Positions 18,041-26,200 of a stretch of 64,000 bases of DNA are shown piece by piece (the first letter of the stretch is position 1; each line of letters begins with the position of its first letter). Under the pieces are notes generated by a model. The model searched no databases. It saw only the letters and a list, made by a program, of their open reading frames with translations, and was not told the DNA's origin. The DNA comes from Kuafuiihalomonas sp039024635. GTDB taxonomy: Bacteria > Myxococcota > Kuafuiibacteriia > Kuafuiibacteriales > Kuafuiibacteriaceae. Position numbers and translations under genes: made by a program. The stretch covers positions 1 to 64,000 of the forward strand of contig JBCCQA010000017.1 of NCBI GenBank assembly GCA_039024635.1, in the 5' to 3' direction.

Positions 18041-18676
18041 GTGGGGCCTTTCGAGGTGATCTCGCTATGGCTTGCCGGCTCAATCTCCTCAGGTATCGGG
18101 GCCTATATCCTCTGGAGACGGGAGGAAGCGCTGATCCGCCATCGGCTCGAAGTGGAACGACACGACTGGAACAACCGGAGCCTTCCCCTGCTTCTCGAAG
18201 TTGCGTCACTCAGGCTCCGGCTCTCGAGACTACCAACCTTGGATCCGGCCATTCTTGAACTGGCGAGGGAGATCGAGGACCAGAGCCTGGTCCTGGTAAA
18301 GGGCTCCTCACGACTCGACAAGCTGCTCATTCATCAAGTTGACCGTCTGCATTGCTCGTCCAAGTGTCCGGGCTGTCGACAAGTCGATCAGCAAGCTGTC
18401 GTACTGCTGACGAACCTCACCGCCAACGCACGCGAAGCTAAGGCCAAGTCGCAGGGGGGTGAGGTCGTTGCAAGATGCGACAGAGAGACCCTCACCATCG
18501 AGAACCCCACGCCCTCCCGGAAAGCGCGGAAGGGCCGAGCAGGCTTGGGCCTTGGTAGCGCGAAAGCCGGGGCAAAGGCTCTGGGTTGGTCCCTGGATTC
18601 TCGCGAAAGGGAAGACGGGAGTTCTTGGGAGGCCGTCGTCCAGATGACGCAGTCGGAAGAGAGCTCCGGCGGGTGA
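18041..18676 (+). CDS. Minimal AgrC/CitA-type histidine-kinase-like protein with HCx3Cx2C motif, copy 1
   Basis: 211 residues from GTG 18041; the start is supported by spacing conserved with copy 2. One membrane helix (~8-25) is followed by HDWNN with His41, in the style of the HDxxN phospho-acceptor box of AgrC/CitA-class kinases. A short dimerisation helix leads to H104-C105-x3-C109-x2-C112, a likely metal or redox site. Then come the N-box NLTANAREA (126-134) and glycine-rich GLGLGSA. The classic DxGxG G1 box is replaced by ENPTP, as in AgrC-like GHKL domains. There is no sensor domain and no response regulator beside it. It is divergent from the CHAT gene and paralogous to 54419-55030. 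Confidence 0.8.
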   Translation: MGPFEVISLWLAGSISSGIGAYILWRREEALIRHRLEVERHDWNNRSLPLLLEVASLRLRLSRLPTLDPAILELAREIEDQSLVLVKGSSRLDKLLIHQVDRLHCSSKCPGCRQVDQQAVVLLTNLTANAREAKAKSQGGEVVARCDRETLTIENPTPSRKARKGRAGLGLGSAKAGAKALGWSLDSREREDGSSWEAVVQMTQSEESSGG

Positions 18677-19025
18677 GCTATACCTGGACGCAGACGGGAA
18701 CGGGGTAGGTTCAGAGAGGTCGTTGCACTAGCTTCATTCGAGCGGTCCCACAGCCTTGGCTGGGTAGTTAGAGCGGCGCCAAGACTACCACCCGAATCAA
18801 AATGGAACACAAGCCAGCAAGGTTTGTGATGCGATTCTGGATGCCAGAGGCCTGTTCTGTCCGAGGCATTGGCCTGAAGGACAGGTTCCCTTCCCTAGCC
18901 CAAAGATGCGTCTCGCCAAGGACGATATCCTAGGTCGATATCAATACTGTCCGGCGCTCACGGAACTGGATTCCATCAGGCCGCCCAGAGGACGGGAGGT
19001 CCCGTGAGCGACCGGACGTACTGTT
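18677..19025. other. Intergenic with a GATATC repeat pair
   Basis: About 350 bp without a convincing gene. GATATC occurs at 18924-18929 and 18937-18942, 13 bp apart, upstream of the small paired genes. This may be a binding site or chance. Confidence 0.35.
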
Positions 19026-19229
19026 ATGAGACAACGAGTCATCATCCGTATCGAGTGGCCCAACGGCATTGACGTTCGAGAACTGTATCTTGGCGATGGC
19101 GAGACCTATGAGGTTGGCGACGTCCTGAGCACGGAGCACGGTCGGACCATCGTCCGATCCGTCCGCGAGGGCTCGGATGGCTCAATTCAGGTAGAAGCGC
19201 TCGCGGATGGCGCGGAGCCGCTGCTCTGA
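19026..19229 (+). CDS. Small beta-rich protein, first of a tandem pair
   Basis: 67 residues, beginning MRQRVIIRIEWPNGIDVREL. It aligns end to end with the next gene: a hydrophobic first strand, a G-D/G-x-T-x-x-V-G-D/Q turn (GDGETYEVGDVLS) and a final strand. This suggests a small barrel or sandwich fold from a local duplication. Its TGA stop shares its A with the ATG of the next gene, so they are co-translated. Function unknown. Confidence 0.62.
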   Translation: MRQRVIIRIEWPNGIDVRELYLGDGETYEVGDVLSTEHGRTIVRSVREGSDGSIQVEALADGAEPLL

Positions 19230-19441
19230 TGCGCTACGCAAGCCTCCACGTCGTCGGCTATACGGGCCCAGTCCAGCTCTCGATTCCGGTACCGGACGGC
19301 CGAACCCTAGCGGTCGGTCAAGCGCTGTCATTGCCTGGTTGTGGGCACGCCATCATTGAATCGGTGCTTGACGAAGATGGGGAGCTCAGGGCGACGGCGC
19401 AAGTCCTGGAGCGGCACGGAGAGGCTCTCGGCGAACGCTAG
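19229..19441 (+). CDS. Small beta-rich protein, second of a tandem pair
   Basis: 70 residues, paralogous to the preceding gene (here DGRTLAVGQALSLPGCGHAI matches DGETYEVGDVLSTEHGRTIV) and overlapping it by one base. The C-terminus is longer and charged. The position at the edge of the bilin locus, upstream of a methyl-accepting protein, may mean a linked role, but nothing in the sequence proves it. Confidence 0.62.
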   Translation: MRYASLHVVGYTGPVQLSIPVPDGRTLAVGQALSLPGCGHAIIESVLDEDGELRATAQVLERHGEALGER

Positions 19442-19700
19442 GACGGGCGCCTGGTAGGTACCTCTCGCCTCCACGTAGCCCGTCGCTGCTTGCTGATGCT
19501 TCCAGGCATAGTTGTTCCTGGTGACCGAGCCGGAACCCAACGTGTCAGGAAGAGGCATGCATGCCACCGGCCGCGGACATGGTGATTGACGCTCTTTCGT
19601 CCCCAATCGGCTTCGGGCCTCGCACATGCGAACTTCTAGCCATCGATGACTTGGTGTCAGCGTCCCGGTGCGTCAAGAGATGCGGGCTACGTCGTGGGGA

Positions 19701-19728
19701 GTGCGCTAAAGGGCCCCTTATGGCGCAC
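19701..19728. promoter_or_regulatory. 28-bp dyad upstream of the methyl-accepting protein gene
   Basis: GTGCGC (19701-19706) and GCGCAC (19723-19728) flank AAAGGGCCCCTTA, giving a long imperfect inverted repeat ending 17 bp before ATG 19746. A further AGGGGCCCCT lies just inside the gene. It lies in the otherwise empty 19442-19745 gap and may be an operator. The core resembles the GGGCCC palindromes at both CHAT modules, but GGGCCC is common in this GC-rich DNA. Confidence 0.4.
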
Positions 19729-19745
19729 GATAGAGGACAGGGACT

Positions 19746-21086
19746 ATGCAGGGGCCCCTCAGCGACGATGTCTTGTTTTCTTCGGACGCGAACGAGGATG
19801 AAGGCCCGACTTCGGCGGCTGAACCGCTCGATGTCGCGCATTCGACAATCTTGAGTATCGCTGCGCGCCAACCTTCAAACTGTCACCGGGTGGTGAACGA
19901 CCTGATGGCTGAGTTCTTTGGCCTACGGAAGAAGAAAGGCGCCCTCATTCAGAGTATGCGAGATGTGTTCTCCGCTTTGGAAGCCGGAGGCCCGGCGCCA
20001 ACGACGCCCGACCCAGACGGACCGACTCTTGGGTTGCCGCCAGCCCCCAATGAGGCCACCAGGGCTAGCGCCCGAGAGGCTCGCGCCCAGGTCGAAAACC
20101 TCTCCAAAGCAGTAGTCGAGACGCTAGCCTCTTCAGAGACGCAGCGTCGCCAAGAAGTGGTCGGAGTTCTTGAGGCTTCCGACAAGCTTCATCAGGCGGC
20201 GGAGAGCGTGGTGGCTGCCTACGCCGAGCACTTCGCCGAAGCCGAGAAGCAAGCGCAGATGCATCAAAGGGCGGTCCGAGCTCGAATCGATCGCGAGCTG
20301 CGAGTTGTAGCCACCGACGTCCAGGGCATGGTTGCAGAGCTTGGCACGATTGCCAAAGACCTTACAGATACCGCTGCGGGGCAATCACAGGCCATGACCG
20401 AGCTGGTTGCGGCCGCTTCGGCGATTCGCGAAAGAGCCGTTGGTACGAGCGAAGCCCTGCGTGGCCTAGCCGACGTCGTGTCGAGAGTAGAGTCGGATGC
20501 TTCTGAGAGCAGGGGCTGCGTTGCAGATACTCAGATGCTGTGTGAGGGGGCCCATACCGCGATGAGTCGCCTCCATGAAAGGGCGCAGGCGATTGATCGC
20601 AACGTTGCGACCATCGACGATGTGGCAAGTAGGACGCGACTCCTCGCGCTGAATGCGCGAATAGAAGCGGCCAGAGCTGGAGAGTCGGGCGCTGGCTTCC
20701 GTGTGGTCGCCGATGAAGTAAAGCATCTCGCAACGGCTTCCTCCTCAGCCTCGCATGTCATCGACACGGATCTCGGTGAAGTTCAGGACGAGACCTCGAC
20801 CGTCATGGAGTGTGTTGGTGAAGTGCTGAGCGCGATCGGGACAGTCGCTTCCCTATCTCAACGCATGTCTACATCCGTAGCTTCACAGGGGCCAGTCGCT
20901 CAAGAAGTGGAAGCCTCCATTCGCTCGACCGCAGAGGCAGCTACCGAGATCTCGGAGAAGGCTCGCAGCTTTGGTACTGCTGCAGAAGACACTTCTTCGA
21001 AGGCTTCTAGTATCGAGGAGGTCTCCAGCAGGCTGATTCACACGTCCGCTAGAATCGGCGATCTGTTGAGTGAGCTAAGCTTCTAA
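19746..21086 (+). CDS. Soluble methyl-accepting chemotaxis-type signalling protein
   Basis: 446 residues, almost all helical coiled coil, with no membrane helix or signal peptide, so cytoplasmic. The conserved hairpin that binds CheW/CheA is clear: IDDVASRTRLLALNARIEAA followed by RAGESGAGFRVVADEVKHLA. The N-terminal ~110 residues carry no recognised sensor domain and include a Pro-rich linker. No chemotaxis genes are nearby, so it would have to work with an array encoded elsewhere. It is first in a plus-strand run with the damaged hybrid kinase and the bilin reductase, so an input related to bilin or redox state is possible. Confidence 0.85.
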   Translation: MQGPLSDDVLFSSDANEDEGPTSAAEPLDVAHSTILSIAARQPSNCHRVVNDLMAEFFGLRKKKGALIQSMRDVFSALEAGGPAPTTPDPDGPTLGLPPAPNEATRASAREARAQVENLSKAVVETLASSETQRRQEVVGVLEASDKLHQAAESVVAAYAEHFAEAEKQAQMHQRAVRARIDRELRVVATDVQGMVAELGTIAKDLTDTAAGQSQAMTELVAAASAIRERAVGTSEALRGLADVVSRVESDASESRGCVADTQMLCEGAHTAMSRLHERAQAIDRNVATIDDVASRTRLLALNARIEAARAGESGAGFRVVADEVKHLATASSSASHVIDTDLGEVQDETSTVMECVGEVLSAIGTVASLSQRMSTSVASQGPVAQEVEASIRSTAEAATEISEKARSFGTAAEDTSSKASSIEEVSSRLIHTSARIGDLLSELSF

Positions 21087-21216
21087 CGAACGGACACAGA
21101 AGCTACAGACTTTGATGACCTCCGGTTCACAAGCTATTCAAGAGGTGTACACTTCAGATCGTAGTCGGGCGACAAAGAGCTAGACCCTGTGCGCCGGTTC
21201 TGCGGGTAGTGACATT

Positions 21217-22817
21217 ATGCACGACGAGCCTCAGGAGGTCGAAGGTGGGCTGAAGCGCATTCGATCGGCCTACATAGGCGCATTGACGCTGGTTGCCGCC
21301 CTCACAGTCCTTGGACAGATTGTCGTTCAGGCCGCTTTCGGAAGTCAGCTTCAAGCAGCCAAAATCATTAACTTGGCAGGCCGTCAGAGGATGCTCTCCC
21401 AGAAGTTGGCCAAGCAAGCGGTCCTGCCAGGGGCGGTGCAGGACGAAGTTTCATTCAAGAAGGACCTGGCAGAGTGGCAGGGAACTCACGATGCCTTGAT
21501 GCGAGGCGAACTTGCAGAGTTCGTCGTAGCATCGTCCGAGGTAGACCTAGAGGCTTTGGATTCCGCGAAACTGAGACTGGAATCGGTACTCATGGCCATG
21601 CTCGCAACACGAGCCGCCTCTTCGCTCCAGGCAGAGGTGCTGGCCCACGAGGCCTCCTACCTACCGAAGATGAACGAGCTCGTTTTTGCCTATTCGGAGC
21701 TCGCTGAGAGTCGTGTCGCGAAGAGCAGAATCTTAGAGCTCACCATCGCGCTTCTCACGATTCTCATCGTTGCGCTCGAGCTGGCATTTGTATTTACTCC
21801 TCTGTTCAAAAAACTTGCGCGAACAATGCATAGACTCCAAGAAACGATAGGCAGTTTGTCCGACATCGAACGAAGATACGAAAGGGCCGCTTTTGGTTCG
21901 GAGGATGGCTTATGGGACTTCTGTAAGTTCGAGCAACGGCTGTTCTGGAGTTCGAAATTCAGAAGCCTAGCCGGTTTGTCTCCCGACGTTCCCGCGGACT
22001 GGGCCACTCTTCAAGAGCGGATTCTAAAACCCGATCGGGCCGCCTTCGAGGAAGCTCTCGCTAACCCGGAGTCTGTCGAAGTGGAGTGCGAAGTCAAGTG
22101 CAGCAGGCGCTTCTCAACCTAGTCATCAACGCCTTGGATGCCATGCCGTCGGGGGGAACGCTCGAGCTCGGCCTTCGGCCCTTGGCGCGGGGCAAGGAGG
22201 AGGGGGCGGAGCTCACGGTACGCGACGACGGAATCGGCATGCCACCGGATGTACAGAATCGTATGTTCGAGCCCTTCTTCACGACCAAGGGCGAGAAAGG
22301 AACGGGACTAGGGATGGCGATGGTGGGCACGATTGTTCGACGCCATGGGGGAACGATCTCAACGGAATCTGCTCCGGGCTCTGGAACCGAGGTCCGAATA
22401 TGGCTTCCCTCTTCCGATAGCGCTCACAACAACGCTTCGCTGCCTCACAAAGAGCTGCTGGAAGGTGTCAGAGTTCTTGTGGTCGACGATGAGCCTGGGA
22501 CTCGAAACACCGTCAGCAGAGTCCTGCAGAGGTTCGGCCTGGTTGTGGAGCCCGTTGGGAGCGGCAAAGAGGTCCTCGGGCAACAAACCAAGTTCGATGT
22601 CGTCGTATGTGACGTGATGCTCCCAGACATGCTGGGTACGGACCTCATCGACGCGGCGCCTTTGAGTTCCGTGTCTTCGGAGCTTCCTTTCGTGTTCATG
22701 TCGGGCTTCAGTGGGGTGTACCGTCATGTCGGCGCGAAGGAGAACGTAGCCTTCGTAAAGAAGCCCTTCGAGTCCAAGGCTCTTCTGAAGGCCATCGAGT
22801 CTGTCCTCCGGCGCTGA
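21217..22817 (+). pseudogene. PilJ-type hybrid histidine kinase with internal deletion and frameshift
   Basis: The first frame (21217-22122) encodes a membrane helix, a PilJ/NarX-type periplasmic segment (AAKIINLAGRQRMLSQKLAK), a second helix (~180-200) and the first half of a PAS domain (GSEDGLWDFCKFEQRLFWSS). It ends shortly after VEVECEVK. The second frame (22086-22817) begins QVQQALLNLVINALDAM, the kinase N-box, and continues with DDGIGMP, GTGLGMAMV and a receiver domain (VLVVDDEP, phospho-acceptor Asp in VVCDVMLPD, KKPF). The rest of the PAS and the whole His-containing dimerisation domain are missing. An out-of-frame deletion of several hundred bases is the simplest reading. The fragments could still be expressed as a sensor stub and a receiver-containing stub. 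Confidence 0.82.
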
Positions 22818-23010
22818 GCCCCAGTCCTACAACTTGCCGGAAGTGCATGAGCTTGAAATCTACTCTTCGCTCTCTAGCCCTTCTTTCGGCCGAGGGGCCT
22901 TAAGATCAAGGGCCAGTTCCATAGCCCCTTCTTGGACGGTCGTAACGCACCGCTTCCTCAGTCACAAGACTCGACGCCACCCAAGAAAACACCTAGATTC
23001 CAGTTTGGCT

Positions 23011-23712
23011 ATGAGAGACTTTGCTCTTGGTCGCAGAGCATTCGACGAGTACATCGAGGCTCTAGGGCTCCAACCTGAAGAACTGGACTCGTCCTCCGTC
23101 AATCGAGACAACTCGGGGAAGAAGGCGGAGCTTCGTTCTTGGGCTTGGAGCTCAAAGCAGATCCAGTGGGCTCGACTCACAGTCATTCGGACGGGAGCAG
23201 GCTTCCGGGTGGCCAACTGGGCTGCTTTCCCCCGGCCTGATCTTGATGCACCTATGTGTCAGGCTGAGCTCATTGAGGTGAAAGGAAAGCTGTTCCTGTT
23301 GGTCTTGGATGCTCTCTACGCTGGTAGTAGCGGGAGAGGCCCCGCAACGACCGATCTCTCGGAGTGGAAGCTGGCGCTACAACACCTCACACAAGTGAAG
23401 CAGCGGCCGAGCTGGTCCGAGGGGTTCATCACCCCAGAGGCCATATGGAGCCGGACAGGCACGACGGAGGCTCTTGAAGAAGGTTTTTCTGTCTTCCATC
23501 AGTTCATGCGTGGGAGCATACGTTGGCTCTCGGGACCCTCTGACGGCCGCTCTGCCGACCGAAGTGACCTGTATCGGGCCATGCGGTCACGTTTTCTAGA
23601 TAACGAACCCTCGCGACCGTTCATGACCAAAGTATTTGGGAGTCACTGGTCGGAAGCCTACATGCAGAGCTTTCTCTTCCCTCGACGGACGCGACCGACC
23701 AGCGATCACTAG
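23011..23712 (+). CDS. Ferredoxin-dependent bilin reductase (PcyA/HY2 superfamily)
   Basis: About 233 residues from ATG 23011; the frame is open back to 22834 but that part is not family-like. Family features: WARLTVIRTG, then VANWAAFPRPDLDAPM, a VKGKLFLLVLD strand, and the C-terminal FGSHWSEAYMQSFLFP, matching the PcyA end. Asp100 sits where PcyA has catalytic Asp105; Asn69 sits where PcyA has His88, as in PebS/HY2-type enzymes. It should reduce biliverdin to a phytobilin using electrons from [2Fe-2S] ferredoxin, two of which are encoded nearby; the exact product is not predictable. Its last 92 bp overlap, tail to tail, the ferredoxin-pseudokinase gene. Haem oxygenase is 2.4 kb away. Confidence 0.85.
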   Translation: MRDFALGRRAFDEYIEALGLQPEELDSSSVNRDNSGKKAELRSWAWSSKQIQWARLTVIRTGAGFRVANWAAFPRPDLDAPMCQAELIEVKGKLFLLVLDALYAGSSGRGPATTDLSEWKLALQHLTQVKQRPSWSEGFITPEAIWSRTGTTEALEEGFSVFHQFMRGSIRWLSGPSDGRSADRSDLYRAMRSRFLDNEPSRPFMTKVFGSHWSEAYMQSFLFPRRTRPTSDH

Positions 23713-25201
23713 CTTCCACGGAGGCTTCAGATGAATCAATGATGGGCTGAGCTCGCTCGAGGAGGTCCGCGAGAGCGGCTCGTGCGGTCGTCGTCACCTG
23801 ACTCCAGCTCTCAAAGCGGTCGCTCTGAGACGCCTCCATTAGCCTTCGTATGAATTGCTTCATCGCGGAGGGAAGGACGGGCGTCGTGTGGCTACGCTGG
23901 GATCTCTCGAGTCCTGGACTTGAGATCACCAAAGTCCAAGCGTCTTCGGGTGCCTTACCTGTCAGCGCGTAGAGCAGGGTTGCGCCGAGTGAGTACATGT
24001 CCGAGCGCTCATTCGATCTCTGAGGGGCCGACGTTGTCTCGGGTGCCTGATAGCCAGCGTCGTTGGCATCAGCGGACGTGGAGATAGAGCCCAACGCGAA
24101 ATCCGTCACCTGGCTGCGCCCGTCTTTCCGAACCATCACGGTGTGAGGACACAGAGCTCGATGGATGACACCCTTCTCACAGGCGGCAGCTAGGCCGTTT
24201 GCCACATCCAGGGCGAGTTCGAGAGCACGACGCACCGGCAGCGGACCACTCGCTTCGACCAGCTCGGCAAGCGATAGGATAGCGACGTGCTCGAAAACGA
24301 GCATGGAAGGCTTGCTGTCGGCATCCAGGACACGAACGATGTTGGGATGATCAAGCGACGCTAGTCGTCTCATCTCCTCCAAGCACCGAGACGGGGTCTC
24401 ATCAATTCCCTTGAAGATCTTCACCGCTACCGTCATCGCCAGCGACTCGTGGAAAGAGCGAAAGGTCACAGAGGCGGCGGTCTCGCGCATTAGCTCCTGG
24501 AGCGTAAAGCGACCTATCCGCTCACCTGGGCCAAAACGACGTAAGGTGGACTCTTCCCTTGAACGATTCGCTTCTAGGGAAAAATCAGCCTGCATCCTCT
24601 CGCCAGAAAGCCTATTGCCAGCAGCGGTCTTTGAGGAAGAAACCACCGCGTAGTTCGTATCCGCGTCCGATATCATAGTCGACCAACGCTGGGCCCGGGA
24701 CTTCGCCTTCTTGATAGGTCGAGGCTTCAGTTCGCCCTTTCGCTCTGCCTCTTCCAACTGGCGGAGTCTTGTTCGTGTAATGAGTCTTCCTTTCTCGACA
24801 AGGATCCCTCCTGTCACTGGATGTAGAATATCGCGAGTGGTGCGCTTCCCGACCAGTGGCTCAATATCCAGGACCTTGTCGATGAACTCCCCTTCCTTTA
24901 AGCCGACAACGACGTCCGGTCCAAAAACGACGACTTGACACGCGAGTCGAGAATCTGACGAAACATGCGCCAAAGTGGCTAGGGTTAGCTCCTCTCGCTT
25001 GGTCTTCGGAGAGACTGAGGTTGCTGGACCTGACAAGCGAACGTGGCAGGTAGCACACAGACCGTTTCCTCCGCAGGCCGCCAGCATTCTGCTTCCGTGG
25101 GACTGAAGGGCGTCGAGCAATCGCGACTCGGGCCCAACGTCAAGGAAGGTTGTTCGACCAGAGCCTCTTCGCAGTTCTACCGTATGTTTGACAGACGACA
25201 T
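23621..25201 (-). CDS. Adrenodoxin-type [2Fe-2S] ferredoxin fused to a Ser/Thr pseudokinase
   Basis: 526 residues. Residues ~1-100 are a ferredoxin with ligands Cys43-x5-Cys49-x2-Cys52 and Cys88. Residues ~110-150 hold a VGKRTTRDILHP / GGILVEKGRLITRTRL segment shared with the free ferredoxin at 32185. After a polar linker, residues ~225-470 are a Hanks-type kinase fold: VAVKIF with Lys261, LDHPNIVRVLD and YQAPE (386-388). The catalytic loop reads HRALCPHT instead of HRDLKPxN, and the metal loop reads DFA (367-369) instead of DFG. Without the catalytic Asp and Asn it is probably an inactive, regulatory kinase. It could sense electron supply to the bilin reductase and control the true kinase directly upstream (15-bp gap). 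Last gene of the bilin operon. Confidence 0.9.
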   Translation of the reverse strand: MSSVKHTVELRRGSGRTTFLDVGPESRLLDALQSHGSRMLAACGGNGLCATCHVRLSGPATSVSPKTKREELTLATLAHVSSDSRLACQVVVFGPDVVVGLKEGEFIDKVLDIEPLVGKRTTRDILHPVTGGILVEKGRLITRTRLRQLEEAERKGELKPRPIKKAKSRAQRWSTMISDADTNYAVVSSSKTAAGNRLSGERMQADFSLEANRSREESTLRRFGPGERIGRFTLQELMRETAASVTFRSFHESLAMTVAVKIFKGIDETPSRCLEEMRRLASLDHPNIVRVLDADSKPSMLVFEHVAILSLAELVEASGPLPVRRALELALDVANGLAAACEKGVIHRALCPHTVMVRKDGRSQVTDFALGSISTSADANDAGYQAPETTSAPQRSNERSDMYSLGATLLYALTGKAPEDAWTLVISSPGLERSQRSHTTPVLPSAMKQFIRRLMEASQSDRFESWSQVTTTARAALADLLERAQPIIDSSEASVEASDRWSVASVEGRESSACRLPTSDSQILWS

Positions 25202-25216
25202 GGATCCGAACTCTCG

Positions 25217-26200
25217 CTAGCCAAGGTCCGCCAGCTCATCCAAACGGAGCATTTCTTCCCTCGCCCAACGAGAGCCATGTACTTTCTTCAGTGCAAGCAA
25301 CTCGTCCCGGGCTTCGGCGCAGTCTCGGAACCTGTCCCTTGGGTTCTTTGCGAGACCTCGAAGTATGAACGTCGAGAGATCAGCCAGACAAGGACGACCC
25401 GGATGAGCGGCTTCGAGTGAGGAGCAGACTCCGTTCATATGGCCAACGAGAAGTTCACTACCTTGACCTCCAAAGGGCATGACGCCGGTGGCGGCCTCGT
25501 AGAGGAGGACGCAAACTGCGTAGAGATCCGATTGAGGCGTGGCTCCGCTGCCCGCGATCTGTTCCGGCGGCATATACGCTGGCGTACCAAGAACCCAACC
25601 TGTCCGAGTGGCTCGTTCTGAGTGGACAACGCTGTCCCGACCGCGAACTCCCAGAGCCAGGCCGAAGTCGAACAGGACGACCTTGAGCCGGGGCACCATA
25701 CGAATGGAGATATTGGCCGGCTTGATGTCGCGATGAACCCACCCGCTCTGATGAACCGCGGTGCACGCGGACAGGAGTTGAAGACCGATCGTGACGAGAT
25801 CCTGGATGGCAAGACTACCCATCCTGAGAAGAACATCCTCCAGTGTGAGCTCCGCTAGTCGCTCAAGCACAAGAACCTTTCGACCGTCTACCAGGTCAAG
25901 TTCGTCCAGGAGCTGCACGACGTGAGGGTGCTCTATGGAGCTCAGCGCCTCTACTTCTCTTTCGAACCTGAAGGTACCCGAGATTGAGCTCCCTTGTTCC
26001 ACGGGTAGCTGGATCTTAAGAACAACGGGTCTTCCGGAGACCCGATCAAAGGCCTCGATCGCGTCTGAAGAACCGCCACAACCGATAACCCTCTTGACGT
26101 CAAACCGGCGAGAAAGCTGTCTTGGTAGCCCTGCTCCGGAGGAGTCCCGCCTTCTAGGAGCTCGCGGCCAGAGCGACTCGGGGACCTGCTGATTTACCAT
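25217..26200 (-). CDS. Hanks-type Ser/Thr protein kinase
   Basis: 327 residues from ATG 26200, preceded by GAGGAG; longer starts (to 26278) would run deeper into the haem oxygenase gene. All active-site elements are present: glycine loop GCGGSSD, VVLKI Lys62, HRDIKPAN (156-163), FDFGLAL with DFG at 178-180, and GTPAYMPPEQ. No membrane helix or extra sensor domain, so it is a soluble kinase that may depend on a partner for input. It overlaps the end of the haem oxygenase gene by 47 bp and lies just before the ferredoxin-pseudokinase gene. A kinase/pseudokinase pair is a familiar regulatory arrangement, but the pairing here is inference. Confidence 0.9.
   Translation of the reverse strand: MVNQQVPESLWPRAPRRRDSSGAGLPRQLSRRFDVKRVIGCGGSSDAIEAFDRVSGRPVVLKIQLPVEQGSSISGTFRFEREVEALSSIEHPHVVQLLDELDLVDGRKVLVLERLAELTLEDVLLRMGSLAIQDLVTIGLQLLSACTAVHQSGWVHRDIKPANISIRMVPRLKVVLFDFGLALGVRGRDSVVHSERATRTGWVLGTPAYMPPEQIAGSGATPQSDLYAVCVLLYEAATGVMPFGGQGSELLVGHMNGVCSSLEAAHPGRPCLADLSTFILRGLAKNPRDRFRDCAEARDELLALKKVHGSRWAREEMLRLDELADLG

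Noticed and set aside
15138..18676. Reading CHAT module 1 as a type III CRISPR-associated (Csx29-like) protease system
   Set aside because: No Cas7/Cas10-type gene or array is present; the partner is a kinase-like membrane protein.
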